Assembly: GCF_002105155.1 (NCBI RefSeq)
Contig: NW_019028982.1
Span: 1,138,501 to 1,202,500 of the forward strand
Length of the DNA stretch: 64,000 nucleotides
Direction of reading: 5' to 3'
DNA from: Lobosporangium transversale
Taxonomy: Eukaryota > Mortierellomycota > Mortierellomycetes > Mortierellales > Mortierellaceae
This document shows positions 13,119 through 25,300 of the stretch, in pieces. Under the pieces are notes generated by a model, which saw only the letters and a list, made by a program, of their open reading frames with translations, made no database searches and was not told where the DNA came from. A program made the translations under genes and the position numbers. Positions within the stretch are counted from its first letter, which is position 1; every line of letters starts with the position of its first letter.

Positions 13119-14148
13119 GATTTATGCAATCGTACACAATAGGCAAGTCGTCTAAGCAAGGACTTGAGCCATCAAGCAACATGTATAATAGAAGCGAAAG
13201 CAACGCATGGAATGAAAATTACGTGGCAAAAAAAAAAGAACAAAAATTGTAAAATCGGAGATAAAAATGGAAAGGAAAGGAATAGCAAGGAAAGAAAATG
13301 GAAGGAAAGGTAGAGAAGGAAAGGTAGAGAAGGAAAGGGAATGGAGAAAGAAGTAGTGTAGCAAACATGAGGCTAAGATAGATAGTTAATTTGAACATGG
13401 CAAAAAAAAAAAAAAAATTAAAGAAATAGTTGTTCTAAGGATAAAGCTTGCAATAGCTCAAAGGTGTTGGATTAGGATGCTTAAGATGTTCTGATCCCCG
13501 GCTTTCCTTTCTTTCTTTCTTGTTTTTGTTATTGTAAAGGACAAGTTAAAGCTACCAAATGTTTTTTGTAATTTTAAAGCATTACTCGAGCTTTTTTTCG
13601 CAAAATTGCCAGAGCTAGCAAAGAATGCGGATCAAATAGTTTCGTTCGGTTATTCATTTACACTCATAGTCAATACGAATAGCAACCCTCTTAGTTCTCC
13701 CCCTTAATTACTGACTATACCATACCTCTGTCAATAGCTCGTTTCCAAGTGTCCGAAGATCAATATGAAATTCACCTGCTATTCGTCATAGTAAATGAGT
13801 CCAACATGGTTAGGCCCCATTGGATTCTGAAACAGAATCTTTGTTTCCCCTTGTATCCGTATCAAAATAATACCTCGACCCCCAGCTTTAATTCATTTAC
13901 CTTCTCCATCTTCTTTGACATACATATCTGCAGTCTGGTTTGCTTTTATGATCTGAACAAGTTCAACCAAGTCCTCGGGTTGTAGCAGCTGAAAATTTTT
14001 CACCAGTTGATGCACATTAACCTAAAGAATCATAAGACAAATGGCCGAAAACAGCAACAGCAACAAATAATAATAATAATAATAAAAAGAAAAGAAAAGA
14101 AAAGAAAAAGCGAAACATTAGTCAACAACTGCAAGGAGTAAAGAACAC
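12927..14148. other. gene-free region between ARV1 and YEATS gene
   Basis: About 1.2 kb between two converging genes, probably both 3' UTRs plus spacer. It holds a T26A12 fold-back tract (13080-13117), a purine-rich block at about 13255-13345 and an AATAAT repeat near 14070. The short open frames have low-complexity or non-family sequence, and I see no tRNA. Confidence 0.6.
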
Positions 14149-14546
14149 TTATGCATGAGAACTCCTTTTCGTTCCTCTTACTTTTTCATTCCACTCATCT
14201 CCTGATCCAGCAACACTACTATCAGCTATGCTTTCGTCATCCGAACTCCGGTCATCCTTAATTCTCTTTGATTTCTCCTTCATAAGCACGTCTCTACGAC
14301 GTTTCTGTGTCACACTTTCACCCACACTATCGTTGCTCGATTCCCGGTCAGAGACAGTGCTAGAAGGAAGGTTTAACAGCTTCAAAAAGCCTGCTTTTAA
14401 ATCTGATTTAAATATCTAAGGAGCCAAGGGAATAAAATAAAATTAAAAAATAGAATGGCCATTAGTTAAAAACTTGATGAAATAGAAGATCTGGGATCAG
14501 AAAATAATTCTCTGATGGGTCGTCATTGCTATATATAAATTTCTTT

Positions 14547-14584
<38 letters not shown>

Positions 14585-15427
14585 CATTTTGCCTACTATT
14601 GTCTGTGGAACCTCATAATGTGGTGATTGAAAGTGGAGATCATGATCCAGCACGAATGGTGGCACTGACTTGTCAACAAAATGAAGCATAATCTTCATAT
14701 CAAACTCGCCCCATCCTTTTTCCTGCAATGAGAACGGATACTCTGTCACCTCTATTCAAATTCATGAAGTAAATATTATCAAGAGTAATTGCTTTCTCCA
14801 TTAATTAGAAAATGAGAATAATATAATAATAATATTATAGCAGCCAATAAAGCCATGACGAAAGTGGTCATACTTCTAACAGGCGGTTCGAAACTCTGAT
14901 GGAGAATATATTCCACATGGTCAACATAAGGCATTTGTTCTTCCTCGCCGTTTGCATTCACACCGCACAGCGAAATCTTCCACTTGCGAATTGGGAACCC
15001 CATCTGTTTTTGGCCCTTGACAATATTTTGATCTGTAACAACCTAGGTAGAGTGAAGAAAGATAAGACCGGGGAATTTTTTTTTTTTTTTTTTTTTTTTT
15101 TTGAGCAGCGAAATGGTTTTTAGAAAGCCCTGCAAAAGCTTTATCCGATGGCATGCAGGCACGTGTGAAATATAGACTTGCGAATAGGGATATACCTTGA
15201 TCTCCTTACGAATGCTCTTGTGCTGTACGATTAATAAATCATGTATCACAACAACAGAACAACAGGGAGTTAGTTAAAAGTAAAGATGCCTTGAAGAAAA
15301 GAAAAGAAAGGAAAAAAAAAAAAAAAAAAAAGAAATAAGAAAGCAAAAGAAAAAAGAAAGTTGCAGTTAACGTGCTATCTTTTTGGATATCAATCTTGTC
15401 TGTATTATTGACATTTACCTGTGGCAT
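14149..15427 (-). CDS. YEATS-domain protein, Taf14/Tfg3-like
   Basis: Exons on the minus strand: 15427-15419 (three codons, MPQ), 15222-15196, 15042-14874, 14751-14597 and 14415-14149, giving 208 aa. The YEATS fold spans about residues 5-125: IRKEIKVVTDQNIVKG, FPIRKWKISLCGV, MPYVDHVEYILHQSFEPP, then FSLQEKGWGEFDMKIMLHF and HDLHFQSPHYEVPQTI. The HQSFEPP and GWGEF segments contribute the acyl-lysine reading cage in this family. A Ser/Lys-rich nuclear-type tail follows (QKRRRDVLMKEKSKR). Taf14/Tfg3 proteins are shared subunits of TFIID, TFIIF and chromatin remodellers; Yaf9/GAS41 is the alternative, but the tail lacks an obvious Yaf9-type coiled coil. The 9-nt first coding exon is inferred from splice sites and phase and is unusual. 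Confidence 0.85.
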
Positions 15428-16091
15428 GTTTGGTGCTTGTTCTTATTGGTCAGGATTGAGTTGTGTATGTACAAGGAGGTGTGTGGCGCGTAATCCTCGA
15501 CAGGTCAATGTTCCTGAAAAAGGGAGGAGGAGACTTAAAGAAAGTAGAACAAGTCGAGTTATTGAATGAAGAATGGTAGACAAAGGGTGTGTCACTAGTC
15601 TGGTTACAATGGGATGAACAAAAACAAGATTAGTTTGCAACGACAATGTTGCCAAAGAGAGCAGTCAAATGAGAGTGAATGTGTTTATAAACCACGCAGC
15701 GTGCACGGGCGATGAAAATAAGGAACAAGTTTTAATACTGAGGGGACGAGTTCTCAATTAAACTTTCTTCAACACACAGTAGAAAGTGGAAAGAAAGTAA
15801 AAAGCCAAGTAAAGTCAAGTTTTAGGAATAGAGAATGTGCGTTTAATCGAAAAAGGGAAGGGAGAAGTGTGATCGATACTGTCCAGCTGAGAATGGCTAT
15901 TGGACGATGAGAAGAGAAAAAGAAAAGAGAGAAAGGAAAGAAAGGATAGAAAGGGGGACAAAGACAATCTTCTTTTTAAAGGGCCAATGAAGAAGCATCG
16001 AAATGTGACTGCATGCTCTCAGCTCTGGCTTGCTGTGGTTCATTTTTATTGGAATGTTTATTCATTTTGGGCGAAATATTTTGATCCATCA
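15428..16091. other. intergenic region upstream of the YEATS gene
   Basis: About 660 bp between the YEATS start (-) and the stop of the next minus-strand gene. It should hold the YEATS promoter. It contains purine-rich AAAGAAAGG stretches near 15,780-15,960 and no supported gene. Confidence 0.5.
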
Positions 16092-16472
16092 CTATGCACT
16101 TTTCAGCTTGTATTGACTTTTCTCGAGTCGTAAAAAGTCCTCATCAGGGTCTCTCATGATCCACAAGCTTGCGAGGTCCACGGCCTGAAGTAACAACGGC
16201 ATTGACCACCACATCAACTCAAACGAAAACTCTGTCGATCCCATCATCAGCACTAGAGGCACAGATGACACAAAAGTCCAACCTACCACAACAGTGCGAC
16301 TGATATTGCACATGTCCCAGATAATGAATATACCAATGAAAAATGAGATCAATGAAAAAATAGTGGCAAATCCTGGAGAAATGGACTGGTCAGCATTGTC
16401 CGGCAATGGAAGCCCAGACATAGATTTGTTCCTTGACCATGCATATGCAGTAAACCCGAGATGTCTATTATC

Positions 16473-16504
<32 letters not shown>

Positions 16505-16993
16505 GTCGACAACAAAATAGAAACAGATTGTCATTTAAGCTCTCCTTTCTCCATTAGTGAAGAAAAGCCTACAAATCATGCCGTGATCCCTTACATAAAG
16601 ATCTCCATGATTGAAAATAAGAGCAAGACAAACTAGAGCGGACAAATGACGTTGTGAGTTTGCTCGTCCACCTGTGGACACAAGTTCAACAGTTGATAGA
16701 TTGACAGAAACTTGCCTTGAATGCATCATTGGCTTTCTCGTTTGATTTCCTTAGCGACTCAATGAGCTGCTCTTGTTCTAACAAAGAAAATTGTCAGGCG
16801 GTAATAAAAAGCGGTAACATGAAGAAAATAATAATGTCCACAGTAATACAGGCAGATCGGATCCGGTACTGTGTTCATTAGCCAAGATGGTTATAGACTT
16901 ACCATCCTCAGCCATGAACTGTGATTCATCCGACAATGGTTGACCACGAAAGAGAGCCTTTGTGTTGTTGCTTCGGTGTTTTAACTGATCCAT
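16092..16993 (-). CDS. small four-helix membrane protein, family unknown
   Basis: Exons on the minus strand: 16993-16903, 16777-16716, 16632-16595 and 16464-16092, giving 187 aa in continuous phase. The N terminus is soluble (MDQLKHRSNNTKALFRGQ), then a charged helix EQEQLIESLRKSNEKAND. Four hydrophobic spans follow: FVLLLFSIMEIFIHLGFTAY, FATIFSLISFFIGIFIIW, VVVGWTFVSSVPLVLMM and MWWSMPLLLQAVDLASLW. It ends with an acidic/basic tail, RDPDEDFLRLEKSQYKLKSA. The intron after 16716 needs a GC donor (AAG/GCAAGT). The next acceptor skips a nearby CAG that would create an in-frame stop. Membrane topology is an inference. Divergent from ATG5 across 619 bp. Confidence 0.7.
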
Positions 16994-17612
16994 ATTCAGA
17001 TAGAGCAAAAGCGATTGGAGGAATTAAGTAAAGCCTAAGGTGAATGCTAGAATGCAATGAAGGCGATGACAGAGAAGGAATGCGATGAATGTGAAGAAGC
17101 AGAATGAAAGAGGAAGAAAGAAGGAATAACGAAGTGGAGGAGGAGCGGAGGGAGAAGAGAAGGAGGAAGAGTAAGAGTCAGTCAATCATCACACGTTAAA
17201 CTTTTTTTTATATTGAAATGTCACGCGTAATGGCATGGGGGCGTTGAATGTAATTTACTGTGGCTAGACCCCGTGTAAGTAAATACTTCACTCTTTGCAT
17301 TCTAACTTCGCCATTGTTCTCTACCCATTGCCCATTACACCAACCCTAACCACAGAACCCACGGAACTTGTTAGTTCGCTTCCATCCTCATTCCTTTGCT
17401 TTATTTTATTTTTATTTTTATTTTTATTTTTTTTTTTTACTCCTTGGCTTTCCTTCTTTTTGTCCAACACGCGTTCCTGTCTACACCTTCTTTTTCTTTT
17501 TCTTTTTTTTTAGTTAATAGACAAAGGATATCTACAGCTTGCTTTTTTTTTTTTTTGAATCACATCTCGCTCCAACAAAACCTGCTCATTTTTCTACTCA
17601 GGACTTGACTTG

Positions 17613-19224
17613 ATGCCTCCTCAACCAGACAAAGGAAAAACACCAGCTACTGCATCGTCCTCTACATCAGCAACACAAGCTCCATATAATCCCATTGCAA
17701 GGGTCATCTGGGATGGATCCATACCCATCCAATTTTCTTGGGACAAGGCTGAGGCCGCAGCAGTAGGGTCCAATGCTGTCGAATCATTCTTTGTATGTTC
17801 CTCGGATTGCAGCTAAGCAGAGGATTCGACCAAACAGCTTGAAACTTGTCAATGAAGTATCAGTCAACTCAAAACTTTCGTAACTGACTATCAATATATA
17901 TTTTTCTATTTTTTTTAGTATGAAGCACCAAGATGTTCCTATTTTTCACTCCTCACCACCCATGTCAGAAAGCATTTTGTGGATATGGCATTACATTTTA
18001 TTGGGGATGATGCTGAAGTCTGGTACGACTACGAAGGCATTCCATTGAAGTGGTAAGAAAGCTACATCGAAATCATTAACTTTTTTTTTACGCCGTCTTT
18101 TTTTTTTTATTTTATTTTTTTTATGGCTCTTCGCCTTTTCAGAAGCAGATGTTTTTTTTTTGTATCATGGCCTGAGCCACGCTCTCAAGCGACAAAACAA
18201 TCTTTTTAAGCTTTTTTTTATTTTTTATTTTTTATTATTTTTTTTTTCATGTTCACGCTTAATTTATTTTATCGGGACCGGTTCGGTTATTATTTTCTTG
18301 GATCATTTTAAATGATAGGCATTATCCAATTGGACTTTTGTACGACATTCATGGACTTCAGGCATCTGGAGGCAATGCTACAAAAGGATCATTGTTGCCA
18401 TGGAAGATCACAGTGCATTTTCAGAACTTTCCTGCAGATAAATTAATCAAGAGCCAGGCTATTGACAGCTGTCAGGATTACTTTATGTCCATGATCAAGG
18501 AAGTATGTGATGACTGCTATAATACGCAAGACTTATAGTATAAGCTGTCTATTAAACTTTTTTTTTTTTCTTCTTTCTTTTTTAACTGTAGGCCGATTAT
18601 CTACGTAATGGATCCACCAAAAAAGTCATGAATATGTCAAAATCGGATCAAACGCAGCTGTGGGATGGATTGTGGTCAAGTAAGGGTGAATAGGATGTCT
18701 ATGATTCATACACGGATGTCAAGGAACCTTTACTAATGCCTGTTTAACAATGTTATCGTGCCTTATGTTACAATAGACAACTATGATCGGTTTTGGGGTA
18801 TGAATCATAAACTTGTGATGAACGATGGTGTAATGCCCAGGAATCTTCCTATTAGGATATACTTGCCAGAAAACTGTCCCGTTATTCAGGAACCAATCTC
18901 GCCTGTAGATGAAAACAGTAATGAGCATCCAAAAAAAAAAAAAAAAAAAAAAAAAGCACCCATGAAAGAAACGACCAGAGTCCAAAACGTAAAAGTATGA
19001 ATGTTAATGTTACATTACTATCTACACTAGATCAACCAAAGTCACTGCGAAGGATCCTTTATCAATCATTGCCAGATCTTTTTCCTTTGGTGGAAACAGG
19101 ACCGCCAGTAGCGACGGCAATGATTCACGGTATCACCCCTAGTTTAGAGACGAGCGCACTCTGGGCAGCACAAAATATGTCATACCCCGACAACTTTCTG
19201 CACCTGGTTATTATTATCAAATAA
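17613..19224 (+). CDS. ATG5: autophagy protein 5 (frame interrupted at an A25 tract)
   Basis: Exons 17613-17792, 17919-18052, 18319-18502, 18592-18679 and 18777-19224. Recognised by YEAPRCSYFSLLTTHVRKHF, WHYPIGLLYDIHG, LPWKITVHFQNFP, YFMSMIKEADYLRNG, NHKLVMNDG and the C-terminal ubiquitin-like end SLRRILYQSLPDLFPL ... YPDNFLHLVI. The lysine in MIKEAD corresponds to the Atg12 acceptor. Atg12-Atg5 with Atg16 is the E3-like complex that directs Atg8 lipidation on the phagophore. The last exon contains 25 consecutive A (18931-18955). As written, the frame ends in TGA about 50 bp downstream, while the C-terminal domain continues in another frame. One A more (or two fewer) would reopen it. So this is a length polymorphism, an assembly error, a real lesion, or an unrecognised intron. 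No GT donor in the correct phase is visible. Confidence 0.88.
18931..18955 (+). repeat. A25 homopolymer inside the ATG5 reading frame
   Basis: Twenty-five consecutive A sit between codons for NEHP and the downstream ATG5 C-terminal domain. Such tracts are common in this window but the others lie in introns or spacers. Here the length decides whether ATG5 is intact. Confidence 0.85.
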
Positions 19225-19598
19225 GAAAATACACACTTTGCGTATTTGTTATGAAATGGAGAGACGCTATCGTCTTCATTAAATAATAAAAATCGCGCTT
19301 TAATAAGCCTCAGGTCGCTTATAGTTCGCTTCATTTTTATTTTTATTTTTTTTATTTTATTTTTTTTAACGTAATAACAACCGAACAAACAACGTGCAAA
19401 AGGCATTGTTGGAAGCTTTAGTTTGATAAGCTTGAACCTTGAATGATTTGGTTTTAACAAGCAAACTCAAATTCCATTAGACAACTAAATTTGTCGTAGT
19501 ACAAAGATGAATCTCTTGCTTTAAATCCTTGTTAGGATACACAGATACACTCTATTGAATTGTATCTTGTACTACCTTAGGCAAAGCTCGTATGATTA

Positions 19599-20480
19599 CT
19601 ACAAAATCAGCTCCAAGTCCTCATCTTCCTCGTCTGTAACCGAAAGTAGCCTTGATTCATCATCAACCTCGTAGTCAGGCGCCTTCTCTCCAACAGTAAA
19701 GATGCTTGATCCCATACCAGGCCGTGCATTTAATTCCTTAACGCGTTCACAGAGCGCATCAAACTCTGAACGATCTCTGCAGTAGAATGCCAAAAGCATG
19801 GATGGGTCAATTGCACTGATGTCAATCTTGCGGATTGTCTCACAATGGTATGTTGCAAAATCCTAGAAGCACATGCTATAAATAAGTACATTCGTTCAAG
19901 TCGTGGTATTCGGAAACAAAACTAGATATCCATCTTTCTTAAATACCTCCGCGGTGTATGCACTCAGATCTTTGGTTTCCACGATGTTTCGTGAATGATG
20001 AGGATCAAGATAGAACAAATCATCTCCTTGATACCCAACAAAATAATAGGACGACGATGGTCGACCGCTATAATCAAATATCAAGAGAAAAAAAAAAGAC
20101 TTTAGAAATGTATGTTGAACATATGGATGCATGATCAATGGGCTATCGCATTAAAACCATTGTTCTTTACCCTGCAATACCGAGAGACTGTGGAAATTCA
20201 AAGGTTGCCTTGATAGCATCTTTGTAAATGGCGTTGAGTTTATCAATACCCAACCGTATAGTGACCAAAATCAAGAGATGGCCAAAGCTCGCTGTTTTCT
20301 TTTTTGTGGCTATTTCTTCAACCTGGTCTTTATAAATGACACCGTCCGTAGTGACATACACACTGAGTCCGCTCTGTGGAAAGTTGTGAACAAGGGCTCT
20401 AAGAAGGTAGCAGTACAGTAAAGGTGATGTCAGCAATATGAAAATACTACTATCGATCACATTTCTTTTCCCAATTTCTT

Positions 20481-20525
<45 letters not shown>

Positions 20526-22137
20526 GCTTACTGCGTGACTTGACTCGTTGTGGATGGACCAAACCATTCTCCAATGTTTTTACCAAGCTGTTTCCCTAAA
20601 AGTGCTATACGGTGCACTGAAAAAGGAGATTTTGCGTTCATATCATCCAAGAACCACGACAATATCTTAACAAGGAAGGAGAGTTAGTATTAGAGGCAGA
20701 AGAAATAACATTTATAACTGGTCGACTAGATGGACGAGCTTGGCATAAGACCAGACGCTGCCTACCTTAACGTAGATGTCCCACATGGGGTCACCTGGAA
20801 CAGGACGATTCCAGCCTAAGTTTGTATTTTTTTTATTTTTATTTTTATTTTTATTTTTTTTTTTAGTAACAATGATATATGAATATATGAAATACATGAA
20901 CATAAAAAAAAGAATAGATGAACTTACCTCGACCCATAAACTGAACTGCTAAAGCATTTGCCAACAATCCTTGTCCTGATCGGAGCATACATCCCCATCC
21001 AACATCTGTAGTAAAAGTACTTGGTCTGATAGGGGCGTAATTATGTCGATAAGTGCACCAGATCAATCCTGAAGTAAAGTCTCTTTGAAAATCTGCCCAT
21101 TGAGTTGGTGAAGGAGGATAGAGCTTGCCCATCAAATAGATAGGGCTATTATTGTTATTTGATGATGGAGGCGCACATGTTGACGAGCGATTGGCCACAG
21201 GATCGTTGGGTTCATGAACTATTTGTGTTGCCTCATTTTCTAATGTCTGTGCTTTTATAGGTATCGCCTTCTGGTTTGAGCCTCGCTCATATGCATCAAG
21301 CGATGCCCTATTCGATGAAGGTGAGTCGACTTCTCCAAGAGTGTTTGGCTCCTTGCTTGCAATAGTTGATCCCAAAGTATAAGAGTTCGTACGCAAGGCT
21401 TTGGCAGGTCGTGCTTGGCCTGGGTGATGAGTCAAAGACTGAGTTCCAGAGAGAGGCCGCGACGAGTCCTGTGTCACATTAGTCGATGTTGACGTTGATG
21501 GTACTGCAGGTGTTGTAGGAGTAGGAAACCAGGCATTCCATATGTTCACTACATTTTTTTTCAAATCCTGAGCCATGTCCGCAGCACGCTCGCTGTTAGC
21601 TTGTGTCAAACCCAAGTTTGATGCCATTGCTGGCAGTCCTACACCTGAGAGATTGACACTGAAGCGCGACCCAATTTTGGACGACGGTGCCTGCTCTTCC
21701 GTTTGTGACATTTTGTGTGGAGTTTCTAGTTGTAATGGTAATGTCTGCTGCTGTGTCTGCTGCAGTACGGCTTCTGGTTGCCCCTCCGATATTTTCGTTG
21801 CTTGGTCATTATGCTCTTGTGTAGACATTTTCAAATTGCTTGTGCTTTCAAGACAAGGTTGAGACACGTCTGTGTCGTCAGCTTGGGCAGGGCCCGTGCT
21901 CCTGGTAGATGTCGCTGAATTGCCATTATTGGGGATAGTAGACTCGTCAGATAGACCAACTGAAAAACCAGACCCTGCCGCAGCGACCTGATAATGTGAG
22001 GTTGTCACTTCAGGACTTGGCATGGTTTGAAAGCCAATTTGATTGGAAGTGAATTCTGTAGCGGGCACAGTTACGACTGGCTGGTCTTTGGGAGACGCAG
22101 GGGCAGAGGATCCACTGGATTGGATAGTGTGGACCAT
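19599..22137 (-). CDS. ATG4: cysteine protease ATG4 with long N-terminal extension
   Basis: Exons on the minus strand: 22137-20928, 20815-20766, 20665-20532, 20398-20171, 20067-19947 and 19862-19599, giving 668 aa. The C54 peptidase core begins near residue 340 ([18 protein letters not shown]). The catalytic Cys is about residue 383 in [14 protein letters not shown]; the Asp and His are in FYLDPHH (about D562 and H564). [12 protein letters not shown] and [11 protein letters not shown] are also family landmarks. Atg4 cleaves pro-Atg8 to expose its C-terminal glycine and later removes Atg8 from phosphatidylethanolamine. The tail ends EDEDLELIL, resembling an Atg8-interacting (LIR-like) acidic end. 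The first ~330 residues are Ser/Thr/Pro-rich and probably disordered, far longer than the ~70 residues before the catalytic Cys in animal ATG4B. It is tail to tail with ATG5. Confidence 0.92.
20479..20525. repeat. T22A25 fold-back homopolymer in ATG4 intron 3
   Basis: About 22 T followed by 25 A lie between the two exons at 20665-20532 and 20398-20171. This is the longest perfectly self-complementary homopolymer pair in the window. Confidence 0.85.
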
Positions 22138-22784
22138 GGCCGTGAAAAAGTAGATAGAATAGCCACAGGGCTCTGTCAATACTGTGGGGCAAGAAAGAGG
22201 GCAAGAGGTGTCTTGGCAGTGTATGTGGAAAGGAATGTGAAGGGAGAAAAAAAAAAGAGAGAGAGAGAGAGAGAGGAAAAGAGAGAATTGAGAAAGAGCT
22301 TCTTTTTGTTTGCATGTAAATAGCTTTATTTGAGGAGCGTGTTGAATGTCACCATATGCTAATGGCAGCGCTACGACATTTCTACGACAACCTTTTTGTT
22401 TTAGACCATGATTTTTTAAAAAAAAGGTGGTATCAAGGGCTTCCAGACAGGAAGCATATTACAGTCTTACAGTCAGGTGTCCAGGTCCTAAGTATGAGAG
22501 GGAAGACACCTCAGTTGGGTCCAGTTCAACAAGTGCTTGATCACGCGGCATGGACGTTCTGTATCTGCACACATTCTCTTTCTCTTACTGCATTCATGAG
22601 CTCAGACTGAGGAAAGGAGACTTTTTTTAACCCCTTCTTTTCTTCTCTCTTTTCTGATCATACCATCCACATCGTCAGCTCCCCTTTCTTTTTCATCTCA
22701 AATATCTTGCCTTACATTCAAAACAAAAAGTATTTTTTGCTTCTTTTATTATCCTTATCTCCCTTTCGCTCAATCATTCAGACC

Positions 22785-25247
22785 ATGGCGGAAACCACTG
22801 AGCAAATTGAAGCTACAACGACACTTACTACTGTTGATCCTGCTACTGCTTCTTCATCAAACCCTACCGAAGACACGTCCATTGTCGATCATCCAATGAC
22901 TGACAAACAATCATCTGCACCAACAGATGATGAAAAGCATCATACTTCACCCCCAGTAGATGCTACGTCAGAGATCGAGCAAGAACATGCTTCTGATTCG
23001 GCCATTTCTTTAAGCATACCTGGTGAGATTGGCAAGGAAAAGTCTAGCAGACCTGAATCAGCTGCAGAGATCACTCAATCTGAAGTGCATATTGCACAAG
23101 ATGAAAACAAGCAACCAAATGATCCGTCAATGGAAACTGATGAGGCCGCCCCTGTCCCAGAGGCTGAATCGACTGCGACTGAAGGACAAGATGATGCGCC
23201 TGTAAACGATTCAAATGATCCAGCCGATCCCTATACTGAGCAGGATGGTACCTATAGAGATACAGAACTTGTATCGGACGTACCTGTACCCGAAGGTGCC
23301 GATGTAGAATCCGGCGCGAATCAAAGTCACCCTGAAGAAGATAGCTCAACGACCCAGACAAATGATAACGCCGCCAAGCCAGTGACTTCAGCGGCACCTC
23401 CATCCGGCAAGACGCATCACACAAATCACCAGAGCAGACATCATCAGCGTGGTGGTCGGGGTGGTTTTCATAACCGCAACAATAACCATAACTTCCAGAA
23501 TAACCGGCCTTTCAACCAGCGCTTCAACAGCAACAATAACAATAGCAACCACCATCACAACCATGGCAACCATAACCATCACGGCAACAACTTCAACAAT
23601 CGCAACAATCATAATAACCATAGCAATTATAACAATCATAACCACAACAATAGCAACAATAGCAACAATTTCAATAACTTCAATAGCTCGAACAACAGCG
23701 GTCCCAATAGCAACAATAGCTATCATGGAGGACCAGGACCTATGCGTCGAGGCGGATACCGAGGTAATAATTTGATCATAATACCATACTCTGTAAAAAA
23801 ATTCGATGTACGACAGAATTTTATCATTGATATAATTTCGAAAAGCGAATGCCTATCCTCTGTTCTGATTGAGTCGTATGTACACCTAAAATCTGAATGA
23901 GCTCACAGAACCATAACGCGTCATCACCTCTCCGTAAATGCTTCAGGTCCAGCTAACTGGACCTTGTTTATCCATGAAGTAAATGCTAACACCATTTTCT
24001 ATCCTATAATTGTATAATACCACCATAGGTACGCAAGATCAGCGGCCTTACCGCCGTGAGGATTTTCGCGGACGACAGCAAGATCATTACCAGCAACGTC
24101 AACGAGATAACTTCGGCAACAATCAGAACAGCTACAATAACAATCATAACAACAATAGCAACTTCAATGGCACTTATAATGGACCTAATCAATATCAGCA
24201 GCCTGCTCATCAACAACAGCAACAGCCATCGCACTTCCAACAACGCCATTCTCAACAACAATCTTCACAGCAGCAGTTCCAGAATGGTCCACCCCATCAC
24301 AACCAAAATCGATTCCAGGGACCTGACCATAATGAACGTCAGCGTCCACAACGAATGCCTCGTGGCCCGCCTCAAGAACCAAACATGCAGCCACCCATGC
24401 AAAACCTCACACCTCCAGCTCAAGGCAGGGCACAAAAGCCTGGATCGATCAAGTCCATTTTTGACTATGCTAAGGGAATGCAATGGGATCGGGTATGTTC
24501 GTTGTCTTAGTCAATTGCGCTTTTAAATTTATGAGCAGATTTCTTATTTTACACTCTTTGCTTTCGGTCTCAATTAAATAGGGCAATCAGCCTCCTGCCG
24601 GGTCACCAGCTGCCAATGGTGTTCAAGATATGTCGTACTACGGCAACGCCAATGCAACACCACAAGCCGCCGGAGCCGCTTATAGCGCTCCTTATGGACA
24701 GGCTGCAGCTCCTAATGTAGCGCCTTTTGGTCAACAGGCTCCTGCCGCTCAAACATATGGTCAGCAAGCTCCAGCACAGCAATACGATGCTTATGCAGCC
24801 CAGGCTCCCGCCGCGACACCTGCCCCTTATCAGCAAGATTGGTATGGTACTGCTGCTCCAGCGAATGCGGTACAGCCTGCAGCCGGCACTGCAGGGCCTG
24901 GTCCTGCTCGTGGGCCTAATGGACGCGATTGGCAAAACTCTGCTGAACAGAGCACGCCGTACAAACGCCCACCTAATGCGGGTCGTGGCGGACGAGGCGG
25001 TGGACGAGGTGGGTTTGCTGGAGCAGGTAATAGAGGAGGGCAACATAATGCTGGATATAACAATCACGCGGCCCTCGCAAATAACAATAACAGCGCTACT
25101 CCTAGCAACACTAGTAGCGTTAATAGTATCCCTCTCAATCAAAACAATGCTGCTACCGCTGGCTACAGTAACGCCAATGGGTACAACGCTCGTCAGCCAC
25201 CCTTGCCTGCTCAACCACCACCACCAGCAGTGCAGCAACAACACCAA

Positions 25248-25300
<53 letters not shown>

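Noticed and set aside
13440-13512. Possible tRNA-like stretch ending GTTCTGATCCCC
   Set aside because: No acceptor-stem pairing or D-arm could be assembled; the T-loop match is poor.
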